Notes: generated by a model not told the origin, from the letters alone. Counted from the stretch's first letter, positions 17,986 through 26,619 are shown. The stretch is DNA of 36,448 nt from Streptococcus orisratti DSM 15617 (GCF_000380105.1 NZ_KB904459.1:1-36448); one strand, 5' to 3'. Numbers and translations are program-made.

Positions 17986-20900
17986 ATGAATCAGAAAATG
18001 GAATTTAAAGGACGCGGTTTTTACCGTAAATCTAAGGCTTATGGACTTGTCTGTGGGATTGCTTTGGCAGGAGCAGTGATGATGGCGAATACTCAAGTAT
18101 CCGCTGATGAAACAACTGCAACAACGCCAACAGTGACAGTAACAGAAAATCCAGCAACTAATTTAGTTGAAGCTCAATCAGCTTCATCTGTTGAGAACAC
18201 TCAAACAGCTGCTAATGCTGGTCAACAAACGGGTGAGTTAGTCTCTCCAGTGCCATCAACTGAGCTTGATACGGCTGTTTCAGAAGCACAAGCTGCTGGA
18301 GTTGCTGTGACAACTGAAGAAACTGCAACGACTCATGATAGTCTTGCTAGTGCAGAAGCAGATTTGTCTAAACAGACAGCGGAAGTAGTAACTACTACAG
18401 AAAAACAGCAAGCAAATACAGAAAGCATTAAAGCTGCTACTGAAAAGAATGCGGAAATTGATGCTCAAAATAAAGCTGAAGCAGAACGTGTTGCTGAAGT
18501 GAATAAACAAGGTCAAGCCGCAGTAGATCAACGTAATACTTTAGGTCAAGCGGCAGTAGATAAACGCAATGCAGAAGGTCAAGCTGCTGTTGATGCTCGT
18601 AATGCAGCTAATCAAAAGCGTATAGTAGATGATAAACTTGCTGTTGAAGAACGTAACAAACAAGGTCAAGCCGCAGTAGATCAACGTAATGCTCTAGGTC
18701 AAGCTGCAGTGGATAAACGCAATGTAGAAGGTGCGGCTGCGGTTGCTGAGGCTAATGAAAAAGACAAGGCTGCTGCTGAAACGATTAATGCTCAGTTGAA
18801 GAAAGAGTATGAAGCAGCTTTAGCTGGCGTGAAAGAAATCGAAGCGTTTAATGCAGCAGTTCGAGAACGTAATGCAGCTGCAGAAGCACAAGCCGCTCAA
18901 AAGAATGCTGCCTTGAAAGCTGATTATGATAAAAAAGTTGCTGAAATGAAGGCTAAGACTAATCAAGATGGTTATTTAAGTCAGACTGCTGTTCAAGATC
19001 TCATTTTTACAAAAGAACCTAATGTCTCTGTCACTATTCAAGGACAGTATGCTAACTTAAGTGTAGCTTCTACAAATGGTGCTGACAAAACAGGTAATAT
19101 TTTTTATATGAACAGTAGTAATTATCAGGCTTCTGATTTTGTGTCATCACCTGTTTTATCTACTACTCCAAATGAGGGAGCTTCAATTGGGGATTCATAT
19201 AAGATTTTGATGAAAGCAGGCGAAACGACAACAGTAACTTATGATGGGCTAGAAAATTCTTCTTATCAAGGTAAGAAAATCAGTAAAGTTGTGTATGCTT
19301 TTACACCTCAAAAGAGTAATGATGCTAGTGGTTTAGTGACAGCTTTTATTTTCCGTGATCCGACAGATACCATTAAATTTGGGTCTAATTTGGGTGCAGG
19401 TGATTTAGCCTTTGATTTTGTAGCTAAGTATTATTATGAAGATGGTAGTATAGTTGACTTTACTGGTGGTAGTGCTTTGATTTCTCTATCATCTCTCAAT
19501 GCTTCTGATAGTACTACAGGAATCGCAGGTAGTAGTGATGCTCAAGCGGCGTCTAAATATTATGAATTTGTGTCGAATACAAATGGGGAATTTATTAAAA
19601 TCACAGGTTCTACTATTGATAACTATAGTGGTATTATTCATTCGTTGACAAATAACAATGCAGATGGAAGTTGGGACACTCCGACATCAAACAAAGCTTA
19701 TATTGGTGCTGGTGCTCTAAAATTAACGGGTACAGAGATTAAATTAAGTTTTGGCTCTACAAGTGAAGCTAATCAGTGGTTTGCTTTTAACTCTTCTATT
19801 AAAGCTCCAACGCTTCCAGCTAAGCCACAACCACAAAAAGTGACTTACGAAAAAGAAAAAGAGGTACCAACAACACCCGTTGAACCTAAATATGTGACAC
19901 CTGAGGTTAAAACTTTTACGCCAGAAACGTTTACTCCAGAGGTTTTCACTCCTGAAAAACCATCAACAGAAGAATTTAAACCAGAAACGTTCACCCCAGA
20001 AACCTTTACGCCAGAAAAATATACACCAGTGACACCAACGGTTTTACCACATGTTCAAGTACCTGAAAAAATTCAGTATAAGGTAGCTGTTCATCCAGTT
20101 AAGGTTAAACAAACACCAGTTAATGTTAAGGATGTGGTTGATACAGATGGTGTAAGTACTGACGGTCAGTTAGTTCCAAAAGGTTCTATTCAAACTTGGA
20201 CACTGACCAATGCTAATCTTAAAGCTGGACGAGAAGAAGTAACGTCTTACGTGATGGACGATCCATTCCCAGCTGATTTTGAAATTGATCGTGAAGCGAC
20301 TGCTGCTAAAAATGATGCTTATCTACTTTCTTATGATGAAAATGGTAAGGTTCAATTAGTTGCAACACAAGCGACATTGAATAGTTTTAATGCTAATCGT
20401 GACCAAGATGTTGTTGTTCCTGTCGCTTATTTTGTTGGTCGTCCATTAAATGATGGTGGTACTTATCAAAATACTTTCACAACAACAATTCAGACACCAA
20501 CTGGTGAGTTTAAGGTGGTATCTAACACACCTGTTATCTATACACCAGGTAATGATCCTAAAACACCTCGTGACCGTGGTGGAGAAAATCCGACACCGCA
20601 TGATAATCTGATTCAGCCTGAAAAACACAATTATAATGAACAAGGGACATTGATTGATGGTAAAGTTGTATTTCCTAATCAGGTGAACGCTTATGTGGCT
20701 AAATGGGATATGGATCAATATAAAGGAATAACAGCTTCGGCTGGGGCAATTGCTCAAGGTTTTGCCTATATTGATGATTATCAAGATGATGCTCTTGTTG
20801 CTCAAGAAGGTCAGTTTACAATTACTGATGCAGCAGGTAAGACAGTTAATGGGTTGACAATGTATCATGTGCTTTCTACTGAGACAGCTTCAGAAGCAAT

Positions 20901-21771
20901 TAAAGCAATGGTAAAAGCATCTGGTGTTTCACCAGTGGGTGCTTTCTATATGTGGGTTGCTGATAAGCCAGAAGAATTCTATAGTGTTTATGTTAAAACT
21001 GGAACAAATCTTTACTTCCATTTGCCAATGACAATTAAGGAAGGCTTTACAGGTAAGTATACTAATAAGACGTTCCAAATTGATTTTGGCAATGGCTATT
21101 ATAGCAATGTAGTAGAAAATGAAGTGCCTACATTTGAGACAACTAAGAAAGTTACAGTGGATGGTAAAGATGTCAATGGTCAAGAAATTGCCTTGAATCA
21201 AACCTTTACTTACGAATTGAATCATGTCTTAGTGCCTGCTAATCGTGCTGAAAAACTCTTCCAGTATGATTTCAAAGATGATTATGATGAAACGGGAGAT
21301 AAATACACTGGTCATTATCATGTTTCAGCTAAAGTTGACTTTACTTATACAGATAAAGATGGCAACTTAGTAGCTGTTAAAGCTGGAGATGATTTAACAG
21401 ATTTCACAACATTGGTTGATAAAGATGGTCAATTGTTGATTAGCTTTGATAAAGCTTTCCTTGAAAGTATCTCTGATGATAGTGCTTTCCAAGCAAGCGC
21501 TTATCCAGAATTTGAGCGTATCGCTTCAGGAACTTTTGAAAATACTTTTGTGGGTATTATCAATGGTAATGAAGTGGTGTCAAATATGGTTAAAACAACA
21601 ACTCCAGAACCAGAAAAACCAAGTGAACCAACATCGCCAACTCCAAGTATTCCAGTTCAAAAAGCTAATGTGCTTCCATCAACAGGTGAAGCAAGCAGCG
21701 CTTTGGGCGTTCTAGGAGCTATCCTATCTGTATTTGGTTTGGCAGGCGTTCGTAAACGTAAAGAAAACTAA
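17986..21771 (+). CDS. antigen I/II-family (GbpC/Spa domain) LPxTG adhesin
   Basis: A 1261-residue surface adhesin. The order is a signal peptide (to about residue 41, NTQVSA-DE), an alanine-rich helical A region with repeats (about 160-320), and a GbpC/Spa V-type binding domain (about 345-605). Next comes a proline-rich stalk (about 605-700, repeated FTPETFTPE units), then C-terminal domains of the isopeptide-stabilised antigen I/II type (about 700-1210, beginning PVNVKDVVDTDGVSTDG). The sorting signal LPSTG is at about 1230. The family binds salivary glycoproteins, host matrix or partner bacteria. On a transfer element it probably clumps donor and recipient, like aggregation substance PrgB. 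AAAAGGAAG precedes the ATG. Gene order with PgrA and PrgC types supports a mating-aggregation role. Confidence 0.92.
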   Translation: MNQKMEFKGRGFYRKSKAYGLVCGIALAGAVMMANTQVSADETTATTPTVTVTENPATNLVEAQSASSVENTQTAANAGQQTGELVSPVPSTELDTAVSEAQAAGVAVTTEETATTHDSLASAEADLSKQTAEVVTTTEKQQANTESIKAATEKNAEIDAQNKAEAERVAEVNKQGQAAVDQRNTLGQAAVDKRNAEGQAAVDARNAANQKRIVDDKLAVEERNKQGQAAVDQRNALGQAAVDKRNVEGAAAVAEANEKDKAAAETINAQLKKEYEAALAGVKEIEAFNAAVRERNAAAEAQAAQKNAALKADYDKKVAEMKAKTNQDGYLSQTAVQDLIFTKEPNVSVTIQGQYANLSVASTNGADKTGNIFYMNSSNYQASDFVSSPVLSTTPNEGASIGDSYKILMKAGETTTVTYDGLENSSYQGKKISKVVYAFTPQKSNDASGLVTAFIFRDPTDTIKFGSNLGAGDLAFDFVAKYYYEDGSIVDFTGGSALISLSSLNASDSTTGIAGSSDAQAASKYYEFVSNTNGEFIKITGSTIDNYSGIIHSLTNNNADGSWDTPTSNKAYIGAGALKLTGTEIKLSFGSTSEANQWFAFNSSIKAPTLPAKPQPQKVTYEKEKEVPTTPVEPKYVTPEVKTFTPETFTPEVFTPEKPSTEEFKPETFTPETFTPEKYTPVTPTVLPHVQVPEKIQYKVAVHPVKVKQTPVNVKDVVDTDGVSTDGQLVPKGSIQTWTLTNANLKAGREEVTSYVMDDPFPADFEIDREATAAKNDAYLLSYDENGKVQLVATQATLNSFNANRDQDVVVPVAYFVGRPLNDGGTYQNTFTTTIQTPTGEFKVVSNTPVIYTPGNDPKTPRDRGGENPTPHDNLIQPEKHNYNEQGTLIDGKVVFPNQVNAYVAKWDMDQYKGITASAGAIAQGFAYIDDYQDDALVAQEGQFTITDAAGKTVNGLTMYHVLSTETASEAIKAMVKASGVSPVGAFYMWVADKPEEFYSVYVKTGTNLYFHLPMTIKEGFTGKYTNKTFQIDFGNGYYSNVVENEVPTFETTKKVTVDGKDVNGQEIALNQTFTYELNHVLVPANRAEKLFQYDFKDDYDETGDKYTGHYHVSAKVDFTYTDKDGNLVAVKAGDDLTDFTTLVDKDGQLLISFDKAFLESISDDSAFQASAYPEFERIASGTFENTFVGIINGNEVVSNMVKTTTPEPEKPSEPTSPTPSIPVQKANVLPSTGEASSALGVLGAILSVFGLAGVRKRKEN
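18505..18735 (+). repeat. tandem A-region repeats within the adhesin
   Basis: A segment of about 78 bases encoding KQGQAAVDQRN then LGQAAVDKRN occurs at 18505 and again at 18658, a 153-base (51-residue) period. A related GQAAVDARN unit lies between. Such heptad-rich repeats build the helical stalk of antigen I/II proteins and can change copy number by recombination. Confidence 0.8.
21711..21765 (+). repeat. 55-bp direct repeat, copy 2
   Basis: Partner of 17860-17914 (three mismatches), encoding the membrane segment and basic tail of the adhesin sorting signal. Confidence 0.75.
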
Positions 21772-21786
21772 TCAAATATTTGATTA
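21769..21786. repeat. 18-bp perfect palindrome at the adhesin stop codon
   Basis: TAATCAAAT joined to ATTTGATTA, starting at the adhesin stop codon and lying in the short gap before ssb. There is no loop and no T tract, so a terminator is unlikely. It might be a protein-binding site or an mRNA processing signal; coincidence in AT-rich DNA is possible. Confidence 0.4.
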
Positions 21787-21811
21787 ACTTAATCAATAGA
21801 AAGGAAAGAAA

Positions 21812-22285
21812 ATGCAAAGTTTTATTGCTAATGGCCGTGTTTCAGATATTCCATCAGATGCTGTTGGAAAAACCTCTAATGGGCATGTCAGTTTTAAATT
21901 TGAATTTGTATGTGACACCAGTCAACAAGATCAAGAAGGTAAGGCTTTACCAGCTTTCTTTCATGTTCAGGTGTATGGTAAACAAGCTGAGTTTATGGCC
22001 CAGAGCCTTGTTAAGGGCTCGCCTATCCTAATTAAGGGTGAAATTATTCAACGCCCTTATACGAACAGCCAAGGGCAACGTCGAACCTATCAATTTATTG
22101 CTCCAGCCTTACAAGGTGGGATTACTTTCTTAGAAAATAAAGAAGCTGCCAATAGACGAAAACAGGAGCAACTCAACATGCAGAAGCAACCAGCAGATCA
22201 TGATCCATTTGGTGGAAATGAAAATCAAAATATTCTACCAAATGACTCTTATCCAACACCGATAGATGCTGATGAACCCTTCTAG
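21812..22285 (+). CDS. ssb: single-stranded DNA-binding protein
   Basis: A 157-residue SSB. The OB-fold occupies about residues 1-110 (FIANGRVSDIP at the start, then FHVQVYGKQAEF and KGEIIQRPYTNSQGQRR). A Q/N/P-rich linker follows, and the acidic tip DADEPF resembles the DDDIPF tail through which SSBs recruit partners. It would coat transferred single strands. It sits last in the wall-protein unit; an ssDNA-binding protein, PrgE, likewise lies near the adhesin genes of pCF10. GAAAGGAAAG precedes the ATG, and a terminator follows the stop. Confidence 0.88.
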   Translation: MQSFIANGRVSDIPSDAVGKTSNGHVSFKFEFVCDTSQQDQEGKALPAFFHVQVYGKQAEFMAQSLVKGSPILIKGEIIQRPYTNSQGQRRTYQFIAPALQGGITFLENKEAANRRKQEQLNMQKQPADHDPFGGNENQNILPNDSYPTPIDADEPF

Positions 22286-22295
22286 ATAATAGAAA

Positions 22296-22326
22296 AAGGC
22301 GTGAGGGAGAACCTCATGCCTTATTT
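22296..22326 (+). terminator. terminator of unit C
   Basis: An 11-bp stem (22296-22306 with 22312-22322, one G-T wobble), loop GAGAA, then TTATTTT. It ends the long unit that starts at promoter block C. Confidence 0.85.
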
Positions 22327-22348
22327 TATAGAATCATCATCAGTTCAA

Positions 22349-22381
22349 AAATAGCACGTGGAATAATCGCACGTGCTATTT
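22349..22381. repeat. perfect 12-bp hairpin in the 320-bp gap before unit D
   Basis: AAATAGCACGTG (22349-22360) pairs exactly with CACGTGCTATTT (22370-22381) around a 9-nt loop. It follows the ssb terminator in a gap (22286-22606) with no credible ORF. It may be a second or bidirectional terminator, a small RNA structure, or a single-strand origin. The stretch 22382-22500 shows nothing else recognisable. Confidence 0.6.
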
Positions 22382-22500
22382 CTGGTTAGGGCTTTGCGCC
22401 TCTGATAGTATATCATAAGGTGTGCTGAGAAGGCAATTCTGAGTCATTTTCAGGTGATTTTATAGGTAATCGTCCATGAAAACTTCTTAAAATGAGCTAT

Positions 22501-22520
22501 AAAAAGTTATATAACTTTTT
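22501..22520. promoter_or_regulatory. GTTATATAAC palindrome, copy before the VirD4 unit
   Basis: A perfect 20-bp palindrome, AAAAAGTTATATAACTTTTT. Its core (22506-22515) ends 21 bases before the TTG of promoter block D, half the 42-base distance seen at units B and F. Confidence 0.7.
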
Positions 22521-22535
22521 GTCTACTGTTTAGAC

Positions 22536-22571
22536 TTGTCCCCTTAACGCAGGAATTTTCATTATCCCTTA
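22536..22571 (+). promoter_or_regulatory. shared transfer promoter block, copy D
   Basis: TTGTCC (22536-22541), 18-nt spacer with CTTAACGCAGGAATT, CATTAT (22560-22565), then CCCTTA. The next start codon is 41 bases past the -10-like element. Confidence 0.82.
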
Positions 22572-22606
22572 TTCTAGGAGTGTATTAAAAACTAGAAGGG
22601 ATAACT

Positions 22607-22870
22607 TTGCTTATGGTAAAACAACAAACAGATTATCAATCTGATGATTTAATGGCAGATTCCCTTCAGATAGAAAATTATCTGAAGCAAGGAAGAAGCT
22701 GCCACTTATGTACAGTTCATCTGGGAATTGAAGATGGTATTAGTTCTTACCTGGAACGCTACCAGCTTGCTTCACCTCAACAGAAATTTAAGATTTTTCT
22801 TTTTTCTACTTTCTATGGTGAGAAGATCAAGCGATTTTTAGAAGAAATTCGAGGTAAGCAGTATGTTTAG
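22607..22870 (+). CDS. small hypothetical protein before the coupling protein
   Basis: An 87-residue soluble protein with one CHLC pair of cysteines (near residue 33) and an aromatic, basic C-terminal half. TTG 22607 has AAGGG 6 bases upstream; ATG 22613 (12 bases from AAGGG) is the alternative start. It opens unit D and overlaps the VirD4 start by 8 bases, so translation is coupled. This suggests a dedicated partner of the coupling protein, such as a substrate adaptor. No family is recognised. Confidence 0.7.
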   Translation: MLMVKQQTDYQSDDLMADSLQIENYLKQGRSCHLCTVHLGIEDGISSYLERYQLASPQQKFKIFLFSTFYGEKIKRFLEEIRGKQYV

Positions 22871-25800
22871 TTGGATAGAAGCCATTTATTACACGCTTAT
22901 TCAATTAGCCAAAGTCAGTAGGTTCAATGCTTTTCTCCTAGTAAGTTTTGTAGGATATCTGGGTTACCAAGGGATAAAAGTTGTGAGAGAACCACTTAGA
23001 AATCTTTTCCAGTTGATAATAGGCTTGATAGATGATAGAGAACGTTTCATAAATAGGAGTACAGAATTAGCTCATATCTTGAAGAACCGTCATGAAATTG
23101 ACTGGAAGTCAGCTGGTAAAGTTAAGAGTAAACAGTTCTGGAATCTTACGAAGCAACTTATGACAGTTGTTCCTTCATTTTTATTCTTGCTGATTGGTAA
23201 CCTTCTCTTCCGTCTTATCTATAGATTGCCCTTTGTGAAGCAAGACAGAAAGCGATTTGACAAGGAAATGAAGCCTCTGCTCTACTTCAAAAACTACCGT
23301 AGTTTTGTATTCATGGGTTTGGGCTTCAGTTTTATTGCTTTAATTTTGACGAACTATTTGGTAACTGTTTTAAGGGCAGCTATCCGCTTCCTTTATTTCT
23401 CACTCATAACATTGAGGGATAGCAGCCAAGTTGTCGTCTTTAATGTTGATAGCTTACTGATTCAGAATTTATTTAATGCTAGAGTATTTCTGGTAGCACC
23501 GATTCTAGCAGTACCAATTTTTATCATTGGTTTAATTATTGCTTGGCGCTCTGCATGGGTCAACTTCGAACAATACCGTGACTATAACCATAATGAAGAA
23601 GGTGATGACCGCTTTGCGACAGTCAAGGAAATTCACCAACAGTATAAGAAAGTTCCCAATAAAACAGCAACTTATCCAGGTGAAGGTGGTGTACCAGTCC
23701 TACATGAGACGAGAACGAATCTTACAGGTTTAACATTAGGTTCTCAAATGCTTTGGCAAAACCGCACTTTTAGCCGATATCTGACGAATGCTGAAAGAGT
23801 CTTAGGGATTTATGCGAAAGCTTCAGGTGATTATTACATCGATGACAGCACCACTAATATGCTTGGTATTGGTATGACACGTTCTGGTAAAGGTGAAGGG
23901 CATATTACAACGACTATTGATATCAATAGTCGTGCTGAAATTCAGCCATCAATGGCTATAGGTGATCCGAAAGGTGAACATTATCAATCATCTTACAAGA
24001 CCATGCGCCGACGTGGTTATGACGTTAATGTCCTTTCTTTCCAAAATATGGACTGGTCAATGTCCTATAATCCTTTGGCACTTGCGATTGATGCCGCCAA
24101 AAAGGGGTACTATGAAAAGACACAGACACGTGTCAATGCAGTTGCGGAAGCAATCTATCGTAAAACTAAGCCAGGTGTTGGTAATGGGAACGCTAAGTAT
24201 TGGGAAGACACTTCTATTTCCCTCTTTAATGCGATTGCTATGGCTTTGATTGACCGAGCTAATGAAACCTTCAAAAATGGTGAAATGGATGCCTGGGACA
24301 CGGTTACAGTCCGTAATATTGCTAAGTTCTTGACCGATTTAGGTTCAGAAGAAGTTTTTGTCAATGATTATGGAGATATTATTGAGAATCCAGACCGTGA
24401 CCAGCAGGTTAAGAAGAAATCTAAAATCACGGTGTATTTTGATAATCTGCGAAAGATTAATCAGGAGACTTTCTCTAAATTCAGAGATATGGCTGATCTG
24501 AACTTCAGATCATCTGACTTTGCTTCAGAAGAAACTAAAGGAAATGTCTTCTCTAGCATGATGTCAGGTATTAACCTCTTCTTGCAAGATAATATTGCTA
24601 AGCTAACTTCTAAAAACTCGATTGATTTGGAGTCAGTCGGTTTCCCACGTCGTTTATCTATCAAGTTCCGCTCAAGCTCAACTGCTGCTATGCGTAACGA
24701 GTATGCTCATAAGACAGCTAAAATCACTATTACTAGTCAGACAGCTTGGGGTAAAGCTACCAGACAAGTTACTCACGTGAAAGAAGCAACAGCTTTGATC
24801 GATGGAGAAGGCTATCTTACTTATGTGATTGAACCTAAGTTGCCTGATCAGTTCCTGGTAACGATTGACTTTGATCACAAAAACAATGGTGCTTCAGCTA
24901 TTCGTAATAAAACCTTCCAATTTTCAGCTGAAAAAGTCTATAAGAAACATGGTAAGGTCATTGCTTTGGATGAGTACACGAAGAAACCAGTACTGGATCA
25001 TATTAAGGTTACTGTCCTAAATAAACACGAGGACAATCTTCTTCAGGAAGAAGATATTGACTTAGTATATTCAGATAATCCAAAAGTGATCTACTTAGTA
25101 ACGCCACCGAACCGAACAGAATATAATAGCATCGTATCTCTGTTCTTGGATCAGTTATTTAATGCTAATTATGAGTTAGCTCTGTCAAATGGTCGTAAGT
25201 GTGTTAACCGTATTCTTCATATCTTAGATGAGTTCACCAATATTCCAGCTGTTCCCCATATGGATACTAAAATTTCTATTGGACTTGGCCAGAACATCCT
25301 CTATTACCTCTGGATTCAAAACCTGGAACAATTGGTTGATAAGTATGGTGAGAATGTCGCAGCAACCATCCAAGATAACTGTTCGCTTAAAATCTACGTT
25401 AAATCTACCTCTAATAAAACTAATGAACGCTTCAGTAAGGATTTAGGAACACGGACAATCACACGTCGCAGACGTTCTAGCAATATTTTAGATGAAGCTA
25501 ACCCTAACGTGTCTATTGAAAATCCTAAACAAGAGTTGCTGACACCTACTCAATTAGCTAAACTTCAGGAAGGAGAAGCTGTAATCTTACGTGGAGTTAA
25601 AGGTCGTGATAATGCAGGTCGTAAAATCACGACAGATCCAATTTTCTTACATGAGAAAACTAGTCTTCCTTATCGATACATGTTCCTTCAAGATGAGTTT
25701 GATCACTCAATGACTCTAGCAGATATTCCAGTAGAGAGTGAGCATAGAGAACTTGAACTTCAAGATATAGCTGTAAGTGCTCAAAGTACCTTCAACAAGA

Positions 25801-26000
25801 TTATTGCTTGGCGTATATCTTTTACAGACCGCATGAGGACAAATGGAGAAGTTCCACAGTTGGCTACTAGAAATCAGCACCCTAAGTCTCTTAACCAAGC
25901 TCAATTTACTTCTTCAGTTGACTTAACTCAAGCCATCATAGCAGAAGTCTTTGATGATGAAGACGATGATGATATTCTATTTGTAGATGATGTAATATAG
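22863..26000 (+). CDS. virD4: VirD4/TraG-type coupling protein, oversized
   Basis: A 1045-residue membrane ATPase that would bring the relaxase-DNA complex to the channel. The N-terminal about 230 residues carry several membrane segments. The P-loop GMTRSGKG (K343) is the T4CP form, and Walker B is HILDEFTNIP (D789, E790). About 446 residues separate the two motifs, roughly 200 more than in compact VirD4 proteins. The extra part lies near residues 576-740 and looks beta-rich and globular. The C-terminus is a strongly acidic tail (FDDEDDDDILFVDDVI). It resembles TrsK-like Gram-positive coupling proteins. No clear terminator follows. Confidence 0.92.
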   Translation: MFSWIEAIYYTLIQLAKVSRFNAFLLVSFVGYLGYQGIKVVREPLRNLFQLIIGLIDDRERFINRSTELAHILKNRHEIDWKSAGKVKSKQFWNLTKQLMTVVPSFLFLLIGNLLFRLIYRLPFVKQDRKRFDKEMKPLLYFKNYRSFVFMGLGFSFIALILTNYLVTVLRAAIRFLYFSLITLRDSSQVVVFNVDSLLIQNLFNARVFLVAPILAVPIFIIGLIIAWRSAWVNFEQYRDYNHNEEGDDRFATVKEIHQQYKKVPNKTATYPGEGGVPVLHETRTNLTGLTLGSQMLWQNRTFSRYLTNAERVLGIYAKASGDYYIDDSTTNMLGIGMTRSGKGEGHITTTIDINSRAEIQPSMAIGDPKGEHYQSSYKTMRRRGYDVNVLSFQNMDWSMSYNPLALAIDAAKKGYYEKTQTRVNAVAEAIYRKTKPGVGNGNAKYWEDTSISLFNAIAMALIDRANETFKNGEMDAWDTVTVRNIAKFLTDLGSEEVFVNDYGDIIENPDRDQQVKKKSKITVYFDNLRKINQETFSKFRDMADLNFRSSDFASEETKGNVFSSMMSGINLFLQDNIAKLTSKNSIDLESVGFPRRLSIKFRSSSTAAMRNEYAHKTAKITITSQTAWGKATRQVTHVKEATALIDGEGYLTYVIEPKLPDQFLVTIDFDHKNNGASAIRNKTFQFSAEKVYKKHGKVIALDEYTKKPVLDHIKVTVLNKHEDNLLQEEDIDLVYSDNPKVIYLVTPPNRTEYNSIVSLFLDQLFNANYELALSNGRKCVNRILHILDEFTNIPAVPHMDTKISIGLGQNILYYLWIQNLEQLVDKYGENVAATIQDNCSLKIYVKSTSNKTNERFSKDLGTRTITRRRRSSNILDEANPNVSIENPKQELLTPTQLAKLQEGEAVILRGVKGRDNAGRKITTDPIFLHEKTSLPYRYMFLQDEFDHSMTLADIPVESEHRELELQDIAVSAQSTFNKIIAWRISFTDRMRTNGEVPQLATRNQHPKSLNQAQFTSSVDLTQAIIAEVFDDEDDDDILFVDDVI

Positions 26001-26007
26001 ATAAAAA

Positions 26008-26017
26008 GTTATATAAC
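26008..26017. promoter_or_regulatory. GTTATATAAC core before the lipoprotein gene
   Basis: AAAAAGTTATATAACAAAA, with the left A arm kept but the right arm AAAA instead of TTTT. It lies just downstream of the virD4 stop and 16 bases upstream of the lipoprotein -35. Confidence 0.55.
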
Positions 26018-26032
26018 AAAATATATAAACTA

Positions 26033-26061
26033 TTGTTTATCATTTCTATTTCTGATATAAT
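26033..26061 (+). promoter_or_regulatory. separate sigma-A-like promoter of the lipoprotein gene
   Basis: TTGTTT (26033-26038), a 17-nt spacer, and a consensus TATAAT (26056-26061). It differs from the shared transfer block, which suggests independent, perhaps constitutive, expression. Confidence 0.78.
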
Positions 26062-26094
26062 GAAGGCAAATTCAAACAAGGAGAACACGTTGTT

Positions 26095-26574
26095 ATGAAA
26101 ATGAAAAAATTGTTTAGTCTATTGACGTTAGGGCTTGCGCTTATTCTTCTAGCAGCCTGTGGTCAAAAGTCAGCTGAAGATATTGTCAAAACAGAATTAA
26201 AAAACAGTTATACAGGGTACTCAGAAAATTCGGGCGGTGGTTATCCATTTAGGGCTGGTGATGATGTACTAACTTTTAATAAAAAAGATAATTCAATTAC
26301 CAATAGCTATGGAGATATGAAATATTTTTCGGTCATCTCTGAAAAAGATATTCCTTCAGGAACTCAACGCGTCATTGATGAGCTAGAATCTGAGCTAAAA
26401 GGTACTGATAATTTTACAATTATTGTTAGTCGTGAGAAAAATCCAACTAAAAAGGATTCTGAGGGAGCTTATCAAATTGCACTCTCAGATGGAGGAAAGA
26501 AAATTCGTATTTTTTATTTAGGACGAGAGCCACGTAGTTTTGGCTACTATGATTTCTCAGGTAAAGCTGAATAG
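26095..26574 (+). CDS. small lipoprotein of unknown function
   Basis: A 159-residue lipoprotein. It has a type II signal peptide with lipobox LAAC (C22), which would be lipid-modified and held on the outer face of the membrane. The mature part (about 137 residues) is hydrophilic, with no recognised domain. AAGGAG (26078-26083) precedes ATG 26095; ATG 26101 is in frame too. It has its own promoter and terminator between virD4 and virB6, so it is a stand-alone unit. Lipoproteins in transfer regions can act in entry exclusion or channel assembly, and independent expression would fit exclusion; that is inference. Confidence 0.8.
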   Translation: MKMKKLFSLLTLGLALILLAACGQKSAEDIVKTELKNSYTGYSENSGGGYPFRAGDDVLTFNKKDNSITNSYGDMKYFSVISEKDIPSGTQRVIDELESELKGTDNFTIIVSREKNPTKKDSEGAYQIALSDGGKKIRIFYLGREPRSFGYYDFSGKAE

Positions 26575-26581
26575 ATGAAAG

Positions 26582-26604
26582 AGCCTCGATTTGAGGCTTT
26601 TTTT
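26582..26604 (+). terminator. terminator after the lipoprotein gene
   Basis: Stem AGCCTC/GAGGCT (6 bp) with loop GATTT and a T7 tail. Confidence 0.8.
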
Positions 26605-26619
26605 GATGGCTCCTGTGGT

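Noticed and set aside
19910..20030. Short tandem repeats considered as a CRISPR-like array
   Set aside because: They are in-frame FTPE-type proline-rich protein repeats of the adhesin stalk, with no spacer structure and no cas genes.
20446..20868. 140-codon open frame on the minus strand inside the adhesin gene
   Set aside because: It lies wholly opposite a well-supported domain-bearing gene, has a Cys/Ile-rich composition typical of antisense shadow frames, and lacks a ribosome binding site.
21780..22031. 83-codon frame overlapping ssb in another frame
   Set aside because: It overlaps the strongly supported ssb frame, begins within the spacer palindrome and has no matching ribosome binding site.
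22415..22423. ATAAGGTGT, identical to an arm of the candidate oriT repeat (70-78)
   Set aside because: A single 9-mer with no partner arm here and different flanks; expected by chance often enough in 36 kb.
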